Positions 24,077 through 32,759 of a DNA stretch of 37,310 nucleotides are shown here, piece after piece. The notes under the pieces are model-generated. The model was given only the letters and a program-made list of their open reading frames with translations, did not search any database and was not told the origin of the DNA. Position 1 is the first letter of the stretch. The number at the start of each line of letters is the position of its first letter. Both the position numbers and the translations under genes were made by a program. The stretch spans positions 1 through 37,310 of the forward strand of contig JAJPKK010000259.1 of NCBI GenBank assembly GCA_021323775.1. Direction: 5' to 3'. This stretch comes from Hyphomicrobiales bacterium. Its GTDB lineage: Bacteria; Pseudomonadota; Alphaproteobacteria; Rhizobiales; Xanthobacteraceae.

Positions 24077-24817
24077 ATGAAAGTCGAAGGCTCTATCGTT
24101 CTTGTCACGGGCGCGAATGGCGGCATCGGACGCGCGCTCGTTAGCGAGCTGCTCAACCGCGGCGCAGCCAAAATCTACATCGGCGCCCGCGACACGGCGT
24201 CCCTGCAGCCGCTCCTCGCGCAATCCGACAAGCTGGTTCCGGTCGCGCTGGACGTGACCAAGCCCGAGCAGATCGCAACGGCCGCGAAGATCGCCGCAGA
24301 CGTCACGTTGCTCATCAACAACGCAGGCACGGCCGGCTTCACGGGCGCGCTGTCGGCCAAGGACCTCAGCAACGCGCGCCAGGAAATGGAGGTCAATTAC
24401 TTCGGCGTCCTGGCTCTGACGCAGGCTCTGCGCGATGCTCCCGCGTTCCGTAACGGTGGCGCGATCGTCAACGTCCTCTCCTTCCTCGCGCTCGTGACTC
24501 TCCCGGTTGCCGGCACCTATTCGGCGTCGAAGTCTGCTGCGCTCGCGCTCACCCGCACGCTTCGAGCCGAGCTGAAACCGCGCGGTGTGCAGGTTCTCGG
24601 TGTGCTTCCGGTCCAGGTGGATACGCCTCTGGGCGCGCCGTTGCCCGAGCCGAAGCTCACTCCTGCGGATGTGGCGACGGGCACGCTTGATGCGCTCGAA
24701 GCCGGCGCCGACGAGGTGTTTCCCGGCGCTCTCTCTGAGGGGGCCGCCCAGGCGTTTAGGAATGACCCGGCTGCCCTGCAGGCGAATCTGGCAAACGCCG
24801 TCCATTCGATCGACTGA
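24077..24817 (+). CDS. Short-chain dehydrogenase/reductase
   Basis: The 246-aa NAD(P)-dependent classical SDR has the cofactor motif VLVTGANGGIGRAL (TGxxxGxG, about residues 11-18) and NNAG at about 81-84. The catalytic serine lies in NVLSFLAL (about 135) and the catalytic pair in YSASKSAAL (Y148, K152). The start at 24077 follows GAGGTAAAC. The substrate is unknown. Pairing with a divergent TetR regulator suggests induction by a small organic compound, possibly a toxic aldehyde, ketone or quinone; this is inference. Confidence 0.94.
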   Translation: MKVEGSIVLVTGANGGIGRALVSELLNRGAAKIYIGARDTASLQPLLAQSDKLVPVALDVTKPEQIATAAKIAADVTLLINNAGTAGFTGALSAKDLSNARQEMEVNYFGVLALTQALRDAPAFRNGGAIVNVLSFLALVTLPVAGTYSASKSAALALTRTLRAELKPRGVQVLGVLPVQVDTPLGAPLPEPKLTPADVATGTLDALEAGADEVFPGALSEGAAQAFRNDPAALQANLANAVHSID

Positions 24818-24866
24818 CTCGTCAACGCAAATCTGTGCGCGTTGAGCTGAGACGGTCACTCCTTAA

Positions 24867-24906
24867 CGGCGGCAACCCTTCGAGAGGGGCGAACGGGTTG
24901 CCGCCG
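24867..24906. terminator. Strong hairpin between convergent genes, candidate bidirectional terminator
   Basis: CGGCGGCAACCC (24867-24878) pairs perfectly with GGGTTGCCGCCG (24895-24906) around a 16-base loop. It lies between the SDR stop and the stop of the DUF302 gene. There is no T-run on either side, so it may act by another route or only protect RNA ends. Confidence 0.55.
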
Positions 24907-24949
24907 CTTCGCCCGCGGCAAAGTTGATTTCAATTAGCGTCCACCTGCA

Positions 24950-25438
24950 TCATGACGCAGCATCCTCAAGCACCGACTGCAAGTCCCGATCAAGCTGCCG
25001 TGCCACCAGGTCAACCTCCCCGTCGCCAAATTGACCGAATACAGAGGCCGGCCTGTCATATTCAAAGGCCACATTCGCCTCGCTGTCCTCGCGCAGAAGT
25101 ACGCGAATAGGTGCGTAGAGAGCGGCAGAGATATGGTGCCTGGTCATCCGTGACGCTGTGAGGGCATTGCCAATGTCATATTGGATGGCTCGACGGTGCA
25201 AGTTGGCGACCGCCAGCAACGCTCCGTGATCTCGGAGGCCAAAAATCGAAAGTGGTGGCGATTTCTCCAACTCTCGCAAGGCGCGCGCTGCTTCGCCATA
25301 CCTCAGCAGCGTGAATATCCCATCGTCGATCCGGGGCAGCAGCCCTTCGAGCTTCGTCCTGACAGCATCGAACGCCTTTCCGGAATGGATCGTGACGTGT
25401 TCGACGGAGATAACTTTGCTATAGCTTCGGTCGACCAT
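24950..25438 (-). CDS. DUF302 domain protein
   Basis: The 162-aa product has EHVTIHSGKAFDAVRTKLEGLLPRID at the start and FGLRDHGALLAVANLHRRAIQYDIGNALTASRMT in the middle. RHHISAALYAPIRVLLREDSEANVAFEYDRPASVFGQFGD is the typical DUF302 ending. The family is of unknown function; crystal structures of relatives show a small alpha-beta fold. The start at 25438 fits the domain; the frame continues upstream without family-like sequence. The gene is monocistronic and convergent with the SDR gene. Confidence 0.85.
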   Translation of the reverse strand: MVDRSYSKVISVEHVTIHSGKAFDAVRTKLEGLLPRIDDGIFTLLRYGEAARALRELEKSPPLSIFGLRDHGALLAVANLHRRAIQYDIGNALTASRMTRHHISAALYAPIRVLLREDSEANVAFEYDRPASVFGQFGDGEVDLVARQLDRDLQSVLEDAAS

Positions 25439-25736
25439 TGTGTTGTCCCTATGTTGGTGCGCGCCGCAGGGCGGCTTCGGGGCTGTGATGGCGCGACGCG
25501 ACCGAGCCAAGAAGGCCGCCGTTCCATCAATCCACCCTTGTCAACCCCATAGAAGAGGAGCGATACACTGTTTCGGGCAGGTCATGACACCAGCCTTCCG
25601 GAGCGAGGTCCCGACGCCGGGACGATGGATCAGGTCAGGCCGCAACATGGGCCGTGGCGCCCGGCCACGCGCACCCTAGATTGGTCGACCTATCCTCTCA
25701 AACCCCATCAGGTGGCGGCCAGCGCGCCGACCCCGC

Positions 25737-26624
25737 TCAACCGATCCTGCGGTTACCGTCGTGGGGGATGTCCTTAGCCAGCCGGTCAAACGCGATCAGC
25801 CGGCGCACCAATCCTTCCATCTCCTTGAGCGGCACCATATTGGGTCCGTCGGACGGCGCACGGTCGGGATCCTCATGAGTCTCAATGAACACGCCCGCGA
25901 CCCCCACCGCCACCGCGGCGCGCGCCAGCAGCGGGACGAATTCGCGCTCGCCGCCGGATGACGCACCGCGCCCGCCGGGCTGCTGCACCGAATGGGTGGC
26001 GTCGAAGATCACCGGGGCGCCGATGCGCGCAAGGATCGGAATGGCGCGCAGGTCCGAAACCAGGGTGTTATAGCCGAACGACACGCCGCGCTCCGTCACC
26101 ATGACGTTCCCATTGCCGGCGCCGGTGATTTTCGCGACCACATGGGTCATGTCCCAGGGGGCGAGGAACTGCCCCTTCTTGACGTTGACGGTGCGCCCGG
26201 TGCGAGCGGCCGCGAGGAGGAGATCGGTCTGCCGGCAGAGGAATGCCGGGATTTGCAGCACGTCGGCCACGGCCGCCACTTCGGCGCACTGGCCGCTTTC
26301 GTGCACATCGGTGAGAACCGGCACCCCGAGCCGGGCGCGGATTTCCTCGAACACCGGGAGCGCCCGATCGAGCCCGAGCCCGCGCGCGCTCGCGGCGCTC
26401 GTGCGGTTCGCCTTATCGAAAGACGTCTTGTACACGAGGCCGATCCCGAGCCGGGCCGCGATCTCCTTGAGGCGGCCTGCCATGTCAAGCGCATGGGCGC
26501 GGCTTTCAAGTGCGCAAGGCCCGGCGATCAGCGCCAGCGGCAGGTGATTGCCCAAGCGGGCGCCGCCGACGGCGACGATCGGGTTCGGCGGCACGGGCTT
26601 CGGTAGGTCCGTTTGTGCTGTCAT
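25737..26624 (-). CDS. kdsA: 3-deoxy-8-phosphooctulonate synthase (KDO-8-phosphate synthase)
   Basis: Condenses phosphoenolpyruvate and arabinose 5-phosphate to KDO-8-phosphate for lipopolysaccharide core. The 295-aa TIM-barrel enzyme shows LIAGPCALESRAHALD, YKTSFDKANRTS, PVLTDVHESGQC, IPAFLCRQTDLL, NVKKGQFLAPWDM, FDATHSVQQPGG and FIETHEDPDRAPSDGPNM. The Cys in AGPCALES and the second site set are those of the family. The start at 26624 has AAGGATTG upstream. In many relatives kdsA is next to eno or pyrG; here it stands alone. Confidence 0.97.
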   Translation of the reverse strand: MTAQTDLPKPVPPNPIVAVGGARLGNHLPLALIAGPCALESRAHALDMAGRLKEIAARLGIGLVYKTSFDKANRTSAASARGLGLDRALPVFEEIRARLGVPVLTDVHESGQCAEVAAVADVLQIPAFLCRQTDLLLAAARTGRTVNVKKGQFLAPWDMTHVVAKITGAGNGNVMVTERGVSFGYNTLVSDLRAIPILARIGAPVIFDATHSVQQPGGRGASSGGEREFVPLLARAAVAVGVAGVFIETHEDPDRAPSDGPNMVPLKEMEGLVRRLIAFDRLAKDIPHDGNRRIG

Positions 26625-26861
26625 CAACACAATCCTTAAAAGCCGGCGGACCATGAACGGACGCGCCTCTGCGGTCAACAGCGCCAATCGCCGGCGGGGC
26701 GCGTTCGCGCGCGGCGACCAACGGCTTCGATCGACCCGCGGCTTCGGCGCGCGTTCGGATCTTGCGACAGAATTTGCAGCGGGTGAGGAAACCCACGTTG
26801 GCGACGGAACCTCGGCGGAAACATCGCGTTGCGAAACCAGCGGCTTTAAGGATCAGCCGAC

Positions 26862-27128
26862 ATGAAACTGTCCTTCGGGTCAGCAACCGCGGCGGCCCTG
26901 TGGGCGACAATCGCTTACACGCAAGTTCTCCCGAGCCCGTCCGGGCCGGGAAGTTCATTTCCTGTGAGTCCTGACGACAGGCCCTTCGTGAGCCGGCCGA
27001 CGAATTGTCCCCCCAGCGCGACCGGCCTGACGGCAGGCCTGCCCGGCCCGTATCTGCCCAATCCCAGCGACCCGACAAGATCATCGCTCTGCGGGCACTT
27101 GGGAACCCTGGGAGTGGCGCCGCAGTAG
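26862..27128 (+). CDS. Possible small secreted Pro-rich protein
   Basis: The 88-aa product begins MKLSFGSATAAALWATIAYTQVL, which looks like a signal peptide. A Pro/Ser/Gly-rich mature part with two cysteines (TNCPPS and SSLCGHLG) follows. Codon use looks plausible but no family is known to me, and there is no clear ribosome binding site. A strong hairpin follows at 27178-27206. I keep it as a low-confidence gene. Confidence 0.35.
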   Translation: MKLSFGSATAAALWATIAYTQVLPSPSGPGSSFPVSPDDRPFVSRPTNCPPSATGLTAGLPGPYLPNPSDPTRSSLCGHLGTLGVAPQ

Positions 27129-27177
27129 CGCGAGACGGTAAGAATCATCTTGAATGCTCGGCGCAACGCGCCACGAC

Positions 27178-27206
27178 GCTCCAGACCCCCTCGCGGGGTC
27201 TGGAGC
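27178..27206. other. Perfect 12-bp hairpin upstream of ribF
   Basis: GCTCCAGACCCC pairs with GGGGTCTGGAGC around a 5-base CTCGC loop, with partial pairing further out (GCAACG...CGTTGC). It is about 140 bases before ribF and 50 bases after the small ORF. No T-run follows, so it is either a terminator-like or a leader structure. It does not match the FMN riboswitch. Confidence 0.5.
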
Positions 27207-27345
27207 GACGTTGCGGTTGGACCGCGCCGCGTTCCTTGCTAAAACCGCATCGTCTGCATATCAAGGAAACGAGCAGGAGCGGTCCGGGACTTGACTTCCG
27301 CCAACGGTGACGGGCACGGTCCCGGCGTTTCCTAACCAGCCGCGC

Positions 27346-28350
27346 ATGCCGTTGACGCCAGTCGATCATCCGCCGCGACGCTTCATCGCCATTCATGAGG
27401 CGCTCGATGCGCCGCCCCATGCCGGGGAACTGCGCGGCGCCTTCCTCGCCATCGGCAATTTCGAGGGCGTCCACCGCGGGCATCGCGCCGTGATCGCGGC
27501 GGCGGTGAACGGCGCCCGCGCGCGACGGCGTCCGGCGGCGGCGCTGACCTTCGAGCCGCATCCGCGCGCCTTCTTCAAACCGGACGAGCCGCTGTTTCGC
27601 CTGACCGATGAGGCCGCCAAGCTGCGCCTGTTCGCCGCGACCGAACTCGACGGCGCCATCGTGATGAAGTTCGACGCCGCGCTTGCGGCCCTGGAGCCGT
27701 CTCAATTCATCAAGCAGGTGCTGGTCGACCGCCTCGCCATCGCCGGCGCCGCCGTGGGCTTCGACTTCCATTTCGGCCGGGGGCGATCGGGCACGGCGGC
27801 CTATCTCAAGGAAGAGGGCGAGCTGCGCGGCTTCGATGTCGATATTGTCCCGGCCCTGCTCGACGATGGCCGGCGCATCTCGTCCGGCGCCGTGCGCGCC
27901 GCGCTCGCCGCCGGGCGCGCCGACGAGGCGGCGGACCTCTTGGGTTATCCCTGGTTCGTCGCCGGAAAGGTGGTCCATGGCGATCGCCGCGGACGCGAGC
28001 TGGGTTTTCCGACCGCCAACCTGCGGCTCGATCCCGGCTGCGGGCTGCGCCACGGGGTCTATGCGGTGCGGGTGCAAGTCGAGGGCAGGCGCTTTGATGG
28101 CGTCGCGAATTTCGGCCGGCGGCCGATGTTCGACACCGGGGTGGTGCTGCTTGAAGTCTTTCTGTTCGATTTCGCCGGCGATCTCTACGGCCGCACGCTC
28201 GACGTCGCGGTGATTGCGTGGATCCGGCCGGAGTTTACGTTCGACACGGTCGATGATCTGATCCGCCGTATGGAAGAGGATTGCCGGATCGCCCAGATGG
28301 CGCTCAAGCGCGCAGGCGACGCGTTTCCGCCGCTCGGCGCGGTGGGCTGA
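27346..28350 (+). CDS. ribF: Bifunctional riboflavin kinase/FAD synthetase
   Basis: Makes FMN from riboflavin and then FAD. The 334-aa product has an N-terminal FAD synthetase (nucleotidyltransferase) domain with AIGNFEGVHRGHRAVI, TFEPHPRAFF, FDFHFGRGRSGT and RISSGAVRAALAAG. A C-terminal flavokinase domain follows with GKVVHGDRRGRELGFPTANL, HGVYAVRV and GVANFGRRPMF, ending LDVAVIAWIRPE. The ATG at 27346 is a likely start; a GTG at 27307 in the same frame is an alternative. It may share regulation with the flavin-dependent monooxygenase downstream (161-base gap). Confidence 0.95.
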   Translation: MPLTPVDHPPRRFIAIHEALDAPPHAGELRGAFLAIGNFEGVHRGHRAVIAAAVNGARARRRPAAALTFEPHPRAFFKPDEPLFRLTDEAAKLRLFAATELDGAIVMKFDAALAALEPSQFIKQVLVDRLAIAGAAVGFDFHFGRGRSGTAAYLKEEGELRGFDVDIVPALLDDGRRISSGAVRAALAAGRADEAADLLGYPWFVAGKVVHGDRRGRELGFPTANLRLDPGCGLRHGVYAVRVQVEGRRFDGVANFGRRPMFDTGVVLLEVFLFDFAGDLYGRTLDVAVIAWIRPEFTFDTVDDLIRRMEEDCRIAQMALKRAGDAFPPLGAVG

Positions 28351-28364
28351 GATCGCGGCGGGTC

Positions 28365-28440
28365 TTTTGCCCCTCCGCGTCGGGGAGATGTCGGAAATGG
28401 GCGCGGTTCGCGCGCACATTCCGGGTGAGGGGGGAGGTGA
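28365..28440. repeat. REP-like intergenic element
   Basis: CCCCTCCGCGTCGGGGAGATGTCGG followed by CACATTCCGGGTGAGGGGGGAGG forms a weak inverted repeat with CCCCTCC and GGGGGGAGG at its ends. It lies between ribF and the monooxygenase gene. Confidence 0.5.
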
Positions 28441-28511
28441 AGGGCGGATTCCCCTTGGCTCATCGCCCGGAACGATGGGATGATGCCGACCACGCCAAGG
28501 AGGAGCGCGAC

Positions 28512-29648
28512 ATGAGATTCGGCATCCTGTTCACGTCCCATCCCAACACGGATACCGACCCCTATCCGCACCGCGACGTTCACGCGCGCGTCACCCGCGA
28601 AATCCTGCGCGCGGAGGAGCTGGGCTACGACTATGCCTGGCTCGCGGAGCACCACTTCAGCAACGAATATGGCATCATGCCGGACGTGTTCGTCTATGCG
28701 GGCTACCTCGCGGCGCTGACCAGGCGCATCAGGATCGGCACCGCAGTGGTGACGCTGCCGCTGGCAAACCCGCTGCGGGTCGCCGAGAATGCCGCCTTCG
28801 TCGACATCCTCAGCGGCGGCCGCTTCGCGCTGGGGCTCGGCTCAGGTTATCGCAAATATGAGTTCGACGGTTTCGGCCTCGATTTCGAGGCGCGGCGCGA
28901 GGTTCAGGAAGAGGCGCTGCCGCTGCTCATGGAATTGCTGACGACCAAGCGAACCGCGCATCGCGGCACGCATTTCCGCTTCAAGGTTGACGGCGCCTAT
29001 GAGCTGTTTCCCCATGCGCTCCAGACGCCGCATCCGCCGGTTTTCCTCGCCGGCGCGACCGAGCGGTCGATTGCGGTCGCCGGCCGCATGGGCTTCGGCC
29101 TGATGCTGTCAAGCTGGACGCCGTTTGCCGAACTTGCGCGCCAGACCGCCAGATACCGCGCTCATCTCGAAGAGACGCCGCCGCCGCTGCGGGCCAATCC
29201 GGCACGCGGGGAGGTCGACATCGCCCGCCTCGTCTACGTGGCCGAGACCGACGCCATCGCGCGGCGCGACAGCGAGGCAGGCATCCTGCGCCACCTCAGC
29301 CACTTTGCGAGCGGCCACACGTCCGGCTATCTCGGCACCGTGCAGGAAAAGACGGTCGGCAGCCGCACCGGCTACGAGGCGCTGGCGCACGATATCATTC
29401 TGCACGGCTCGCCGCAGACCGTGGCCGAGAAGATCGCGCATCTGCGCGACGCCGCCGGCGCGACCTCCATCATGGTGCACTATCCGCCCTGGTACGGGCT
29501 CGAAAAGGCGCTCGCCTCGCTGGAGCTGTTCGCCACGCAAGTGGCGCCGAAGCTGCGCACCCGTGAGGCGGCCCGGCAACTGGCGGCTCTCGGCGGGTCT
29601 GAGCCTGAGCTTGAAGTTCCCCCGCGCCGCAGATCGGAAGCGATGTGA
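28512..29648 (+). CDS. LLM-class (luciferase-like) flavin-dependent monooxygenase
   Basis: The 378-aa TIM-barrel enzyme uses reduced FMN to oxidise an organic substrate. It starts at the ATG after AGGAGCGCGAC. Typical features are MRFGILFTSHPN, AEELGYDYAWLAEHHFS, RIRIGTAVVTLPLANPLRVAE, VDILSGGRFALGLGSGYRKYEFDGFG, PPVFLAGATERSIAVAGRMG and a C-terminal AGATSIMVHYP. The C-terminal 20 residues look like an unstructured tail. It lies 99 bases upstream of the substrate-binding gene of a Liv-type importer, which suggests that the importer supplies its substrate or a precursor. Confidence 0.92.
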   Translation: MRFGILFTSHPNTDTDPYPHRDVHARVTREILRAEELGYDYAWLAEHHFSNEYGIMPDVFVYAGYLAALTRRIRIGTAVVTLPLANPLRVAENAAFVDILSGGRFALGLGSGYRKYEFDGFGLDFEARREVQEEALPLLMELLTTKRTAHRGTHFRFKVDGAYELFPHALQTPHPPVFLAGATERSIAVAGRMGFGLMLSSWTPFAELARQTARYRAHLEETPPPLRANPARGEVDIARLVYVAETDAIARRDSEAGILRHLSHFASGHTSGYLGTVQEKTVGSRTGYEALAHDIILHGSPQTVAEKIAHLRDAAGATSIMVHYPPWYGLEKALASLELFATQVAPKLRTREAARQLAALGGSEPELEVPPRRRSEAM

Positions 29649-29747
29649 TCTGGCTCGGCCAGAGTGGGGTGCGACGCCGCATCGGCGTGACAGGCACGGG
29701 AAATGCTTCCAATCTGAGAAAGGAATACCAGCCAGAGGGGACCCACA

Positions 29748-31046
29748 ATGGCTAATGATTTGAATGACCAGGATAGTTCGTACGAGTTCTGGCGCAGCGG
29801 CAAGGTCACGCGTCGCCGTCTGGTCGGGTGGGGCGCCGGCGTACTGGGCGCAACCATATTGGCGCCGGCGCCGTGGCGCGCCGCCTTCGGCCAGGCCAAG
29901 CCGTACAAGATCGGCACCATACAGCCGCTCTCCGGTCCGGGGGCGGTGGGCGGCAAGACGGCGCTCATCGGCGTGCAGATGGCCGCGGACCGGATCAACA
30001 AATCCGGCGGCATCAACGGCCGGCCGGTCGAACTCGTGGTCGCCGACGATGAGTCGAAGCCTGACGTTGGCCGCCGCAAGGCACAGAAGCTGGTCGATGA
30101 CGATAAGATCGATGTCCAGGTCGGCGGCTTCCTCTCCAACATCTGTCTCGCCTGCATGCCGGTGTGGGAAGAAGCCCGGATCGTCAACATCATCAGCGTG
30201 TGCCTCGACACCACGCTGACCACCAGCAAATGCAATCGCTACAGCTTCCGGCCTTCCGACTATGCGCCGGCGCAGGCGGTGGCTTTCGCCCCCTATCTCG
30301 TCAACCAGATGGGCAAGAAATGGCACATTGTTTTCGCCGATTACGCGTGGGGCCAGTCGACGCGCGACGCCTATGTGGCGCAAATCAGGAAAGCGGGCGG
30401 CGAGGTCGTCGGCGCCACCGGCATCCCGCTCGGCACCGCCGACATGACGCCCTTCCTCTCCAAGATCAGCGGCAACTTTGATGGCCTCCTTGGCGTGTTC
30501 GCCACGGATGGCGTTACGGTCGGCAACCAGGTCTATGATCTCGGCCTGACCAGGAAATACAAGTGGGCCGGGGACGGCGCCATCGCGGAATCCACCAACC
30601 TGCCCGCGCTCGGCAACAAGATCGAGGGCTTCGTCGGCATCAATCGCTACCTTCCGGTTCTTGAAGGCCCGCTCGATACGCCGGCGCACAGGAAGTTCCT
30701 GGAAGAGGCCAGCGTCCGCCTCAAGAAAATCGACCCCACCGGTCCGCTTCCCGACCGCTACGTGCAGTCGAATTATGAGTCGATGAATGCTTTGAAGCTC
30801 GGCATGGAGAAATCGGGATTCCGCGGCCGCGAGGACACGATGAAGCTCATCGAGGCCCTCGAAGGCCTCGAGATGAAGGAAGGCGACGACTTTCCGCAGG
30901 GCGACAAGGTGCTCCGCAAGGAGGATCATCAGGCGTTCGTGCGCGAGTTCATCTTCGAGATCAGGGGCGGCAGGCATCGGATCGTGGAGACGGTCGCGAA
31001 GGAGAAGACGCTGTTCCCGCCCGCATGCAAATTTCCGGCCGCCTGA
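29748..31046 (+). CDS. ABC transporter substrate-binding protein (branched-chain amino acid type), Tat-exported
   Basis: The 432-aa periplasmic protein of the Peripla_BP_6 family starts after GAGGGGACCCACA. The signal has a twin-arginine motif (VTRRRLVGW, about residues 20-28) and a hydrophobic run, cleaved near AAFGQA. The two-lobed domain shows KIGTIQPLSGPGAVGGKTALIGVQMAADRIN, PVELVVADDESKPDVG, the hinge region VGGFLSNICLACMPVWEEA, HIVFADYAWGQSTRD and YESMNALKLG. The branched-chain type binds amino acids but also amides, urea and aromatic acids. The ligand here cannot be told. First gene of the five-gene importer operon. Confidence 0.93.
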   Translation: MANDLNDQDSSYEFWRSGKVTRRRLVGWGAGVLGATILAPAPWRAAFGQAKPYKIGTIQPLSGPGAVGGKTALIGVQMAADRINKSGGINGRPVELVVADDESKPDVGRRKAQKLVDDDKIDVQVGGFLSNICLACMPVWEEARIVNIISVCLDTTLTTSKCNRYSFRPSDYAPAQAVAFAPYLVNQMGKKWHIVFADYAWGQSTRDAYVAQIRKAGGEVVGATGIPLGTADMTPFLSKISGNFDGLLGVFATDGVTVGNQVYDLGLTRKYKWAGDGAIAESTNLPALGNKIEGFVGINRYLPVLEGPLDTPAHRKFLEEASVRLKKIDPTGPLPDRYVQSNYESMNALKLGMEKSGFRGREDTMKLIEALEGLEMKEGDDFPQGDKVLRKEDHQAFVREFIFEIRGGRHRIVETVAKEKTLFPPACKFPAA

Positions 31047-31110
31047 CAAATCGATCCCATGAAATCGATCGGATCCAGTAGGCTGGGCTCGCTCTATTGA
31101 AGTCGCGACC

Positions 31111-31896
31111 TTGGATGCATCGACCGACCTGCACTTCCCGCCCGCCGAGCGAATAGGGTCAGCTCCTCTTCTCCGGACGGAGCGGCTGACGGTCCGCTTC
31201 GGCGGGCTTGCCGCGCTCAATGGCGTCAACTTCGAACTCGCACGCGATGAAGTCCGCGCCATCATCGGGCCGAACGGGGCGGGCAAAAGCACCTTTTTCA
31301 ATTGCCTGACCGGCGTCCTGCGGCCCTCTTCGGGCCGCATCCTGTTCAAGGGCGAGGACATCACGGGGCTGTCGTGCGACCGCATCTCGCGCAAGGGCAT
31401 CGCGCGTTCCTACCAGATCACCAACATCCTGCCGAACGCCACCGCCCTGGAAAACGTCCGCATCGCCGCGCAATCGCGCCGGCACCGGTGGAGCATGTTT
31501 ACGCATCACCGCGCCTATGGCGACATCATTGCAAAAGCCGAGGCGGCGCTGGAAGCGGTGGGCTTGCGCGGCAAGGCCGAGGTGCTGGCGGCAAATCTTT
31601 CTCACGGCGAGCAGCGCAATCTTGAGATCGGGATTGCCCTTGCCACCGAGCCGGAACTCCTGTGCCTCGATGAGCCAACGGCCGGAATGAGCGCGGCCGA
31701 GACGCGCGACGCCATGGAGCTGGTGCGCCGCATCGCGAAGAATCTTACGATTCTCATCGTCGAGCACGACATGCAGGTGGTGATGGAGCTGGCGCATCGC
31801 ATTACGGTGTTTCACTACGGCGAGGTGCTCGCCGAGGGAACGCCGGCGGAAATCCAGCGCAATCCAAAGGTGCTGGAGGTCTACCTCAAGACATGA
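31111..31896 (+). CDS. livG: Branched-chain-type ABC transporter ATP-binding protein (LivG-like)
   Basis: The 261-aa ATPase starts at TTG 31111. Walker A is GPNGAGKS, the Q-loop region is RSYQITNI, the signature is NLSHGEQRNLEIGIALA, Walker B is LLCLDEPTAGM, and the H-loop is VEHDM. The C-terminal GEVLAEGTPAEIQRNPKVLEVYL is typical of LivG. Its TGA overlaps the ATG of the next ATPase gene (ATGA), as usual in these operons. The symbol names the family, not a proven leucine transporter. Confidence 0.95.
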   Translation: MDASTDLHFPPAERIGSAPLLRTERLTVRFGGLAALNGVNFELARDEVRAIIGPNGAGKSTFFNCLTGVLRPSSGRILFKGEDITGLSCDRISRKGIARSYQITNILPNATALENVRIAAQSRRHRWSMFTHHRAYGDIIAKAEAALEAVGLRGKAEVLAANLSHGEQRNLEIGIALATEPELLCLDEPTAGMSAAETRDAMELVRRIAKNLTILIVEHDMQVVMELAHRITVFHYGEVLAEGTPAEIQRNPKVLEVYLKT

Positions 31897-32630
31897 GCGC
31901 GCCGCAGCCATCGGCCGAGGCCCTCGTCTCGGTCTCGAACATCCACACCCACTACGGCAAGAGCCACATCTTGCACGGCGTGACGTTGCATGTCGGCGCC
32001 GGTGAGGTGGTTGGTCTGTTGGGGCGCAACGGCGTCGGCAAGAGCACCACGCTTAAGACCATCATGGGACTTGCCCAGCCGAGCCAGGGCGAGGTCAAGT
32101 TCGCCGGCCGCGCCGTGACCGGCCTGCCGGCGCACAAGCTGGCCCGGCTTGGAATGGGCTATGTCCCCGAGGACCGGCGCATTTTTCGCTTCCTCACCGT
32201 CATGGAGAATCTGCGCACCGGTCTCGACCGGCGGGGCGTCACCGCCCAAAGGAAGCAGGAGCTGCTCGACAAGGTGTTCGCGTATTTCCCGGTTCTGGCC
32301 GAACGGCGCCATCAGCCCGGCGGAACGCTGTCAGGCGGGGAGCAGCAAATGCTCGCCATCGCGCGGGCGATGATGCTTGAGCCCAGAATCATCCTGCTGG
32401 ATGAGCCGACGGAAGGCTTGATGCCGCGCATGGTGTCGCAGATTGCGCAGATCATCGGCGCGCTGCACCGGGACGGCGTGGCGATTCTCCTGGTGGAGCA
32501 AAACGTGCCGCTCACGCTGCAAGCGAGCGAGCGCATTTACATCATGGAAAAGGGTATGGTGCGCCATCACTGCGCGGCATCTGACATCAACGTGAACGAC
32601 GAAGCCATTCGCCAGTACCTCGGGGTGTGA
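31893..32630 (+). CDS. livF: Branched-chain-type ABC transporter ATP-binding protein (LivF-like)
   Basis: The 245-aa ATPase has Walker A GRNGVGKS (most relatives have GAGKT), LSGGEQQMLAIARAMM as signature and IILLDEPTEGLMP as Walker B. EQNVPLTLQASERIYIMEKG at the C-terminus is typical of LivF. It is coupled to livG by an ATGA overlap. The gap of 129 bases to livH contains a hairpin repeat. Confidence 0.95.
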   Translation: MSAPQPSAEALVSVSNIHTHYGKSHILHGVTLHVGAGEVVGLLGRNGVGKSTTLKTIMGLAQPSQGEVKFAGRAVTGLPAHKLARLGMGYVPEDRRIFRFLTVMENLRTGLDRRGVTAQRKQELLDKVFAYFPVLAERRHQPGGTLSGGEQQMLAIARAMMLEPRIILLDEPTEGLMPRMVSQIAQIIGALHRDGVAILLVEQNVPLTLQASERIYIMEKGMVRHHCAASDINVNDEAIRQYLGV

Positions 32631-32692
32631 GTCATTTTGCTGTGCTAAAGCGGATTTCGATATGGTCGAATCGAAAGCTTTGCCGCGTCGTC

Positions 32693-32722
32693 CTTCACCT
32701 CTCTCCGCGGCGAGAGGTGAAG
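32693..32722. repeat. 11-bp-stem hairpin repeat between livF and livH
   Basis: CTTCACCTCTC pairs with GAGAGGTGAAG around the loop TCCGCGGC. It resembles dispersed CTTCACCTCTCCC-type palindromes of Hyphomicrobiales. It lies inside the operon, so it would be transcribed and may protect the upstream messenger or attenuate livHM. Confidence 0.75.
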
Positions 32723-32759
32723 CGGCGCTCGCTCGCTTTTATCGGACAGTGTTCCAGCT

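Noticed and set aside
27129-27345. FMN riboswitch upstream of ribF
   Set aside because: The conserved FMN-aptamer segments are absent; only a simple hairpin is seen.
27145-28419. Long minus-strand open frame (424 codons) opposite ribF
   Set aside because: Shadow of ribF caused by high third-position GC; the product is Arg/Ala/Glu-rich without family features.
29109-31400. 763-codon minus-strand open frame opposite the monooxygenase and binding-protein genes
   Set aside because: Covers two clearly real plus-strand genes; composition is that of an antisense shadow.
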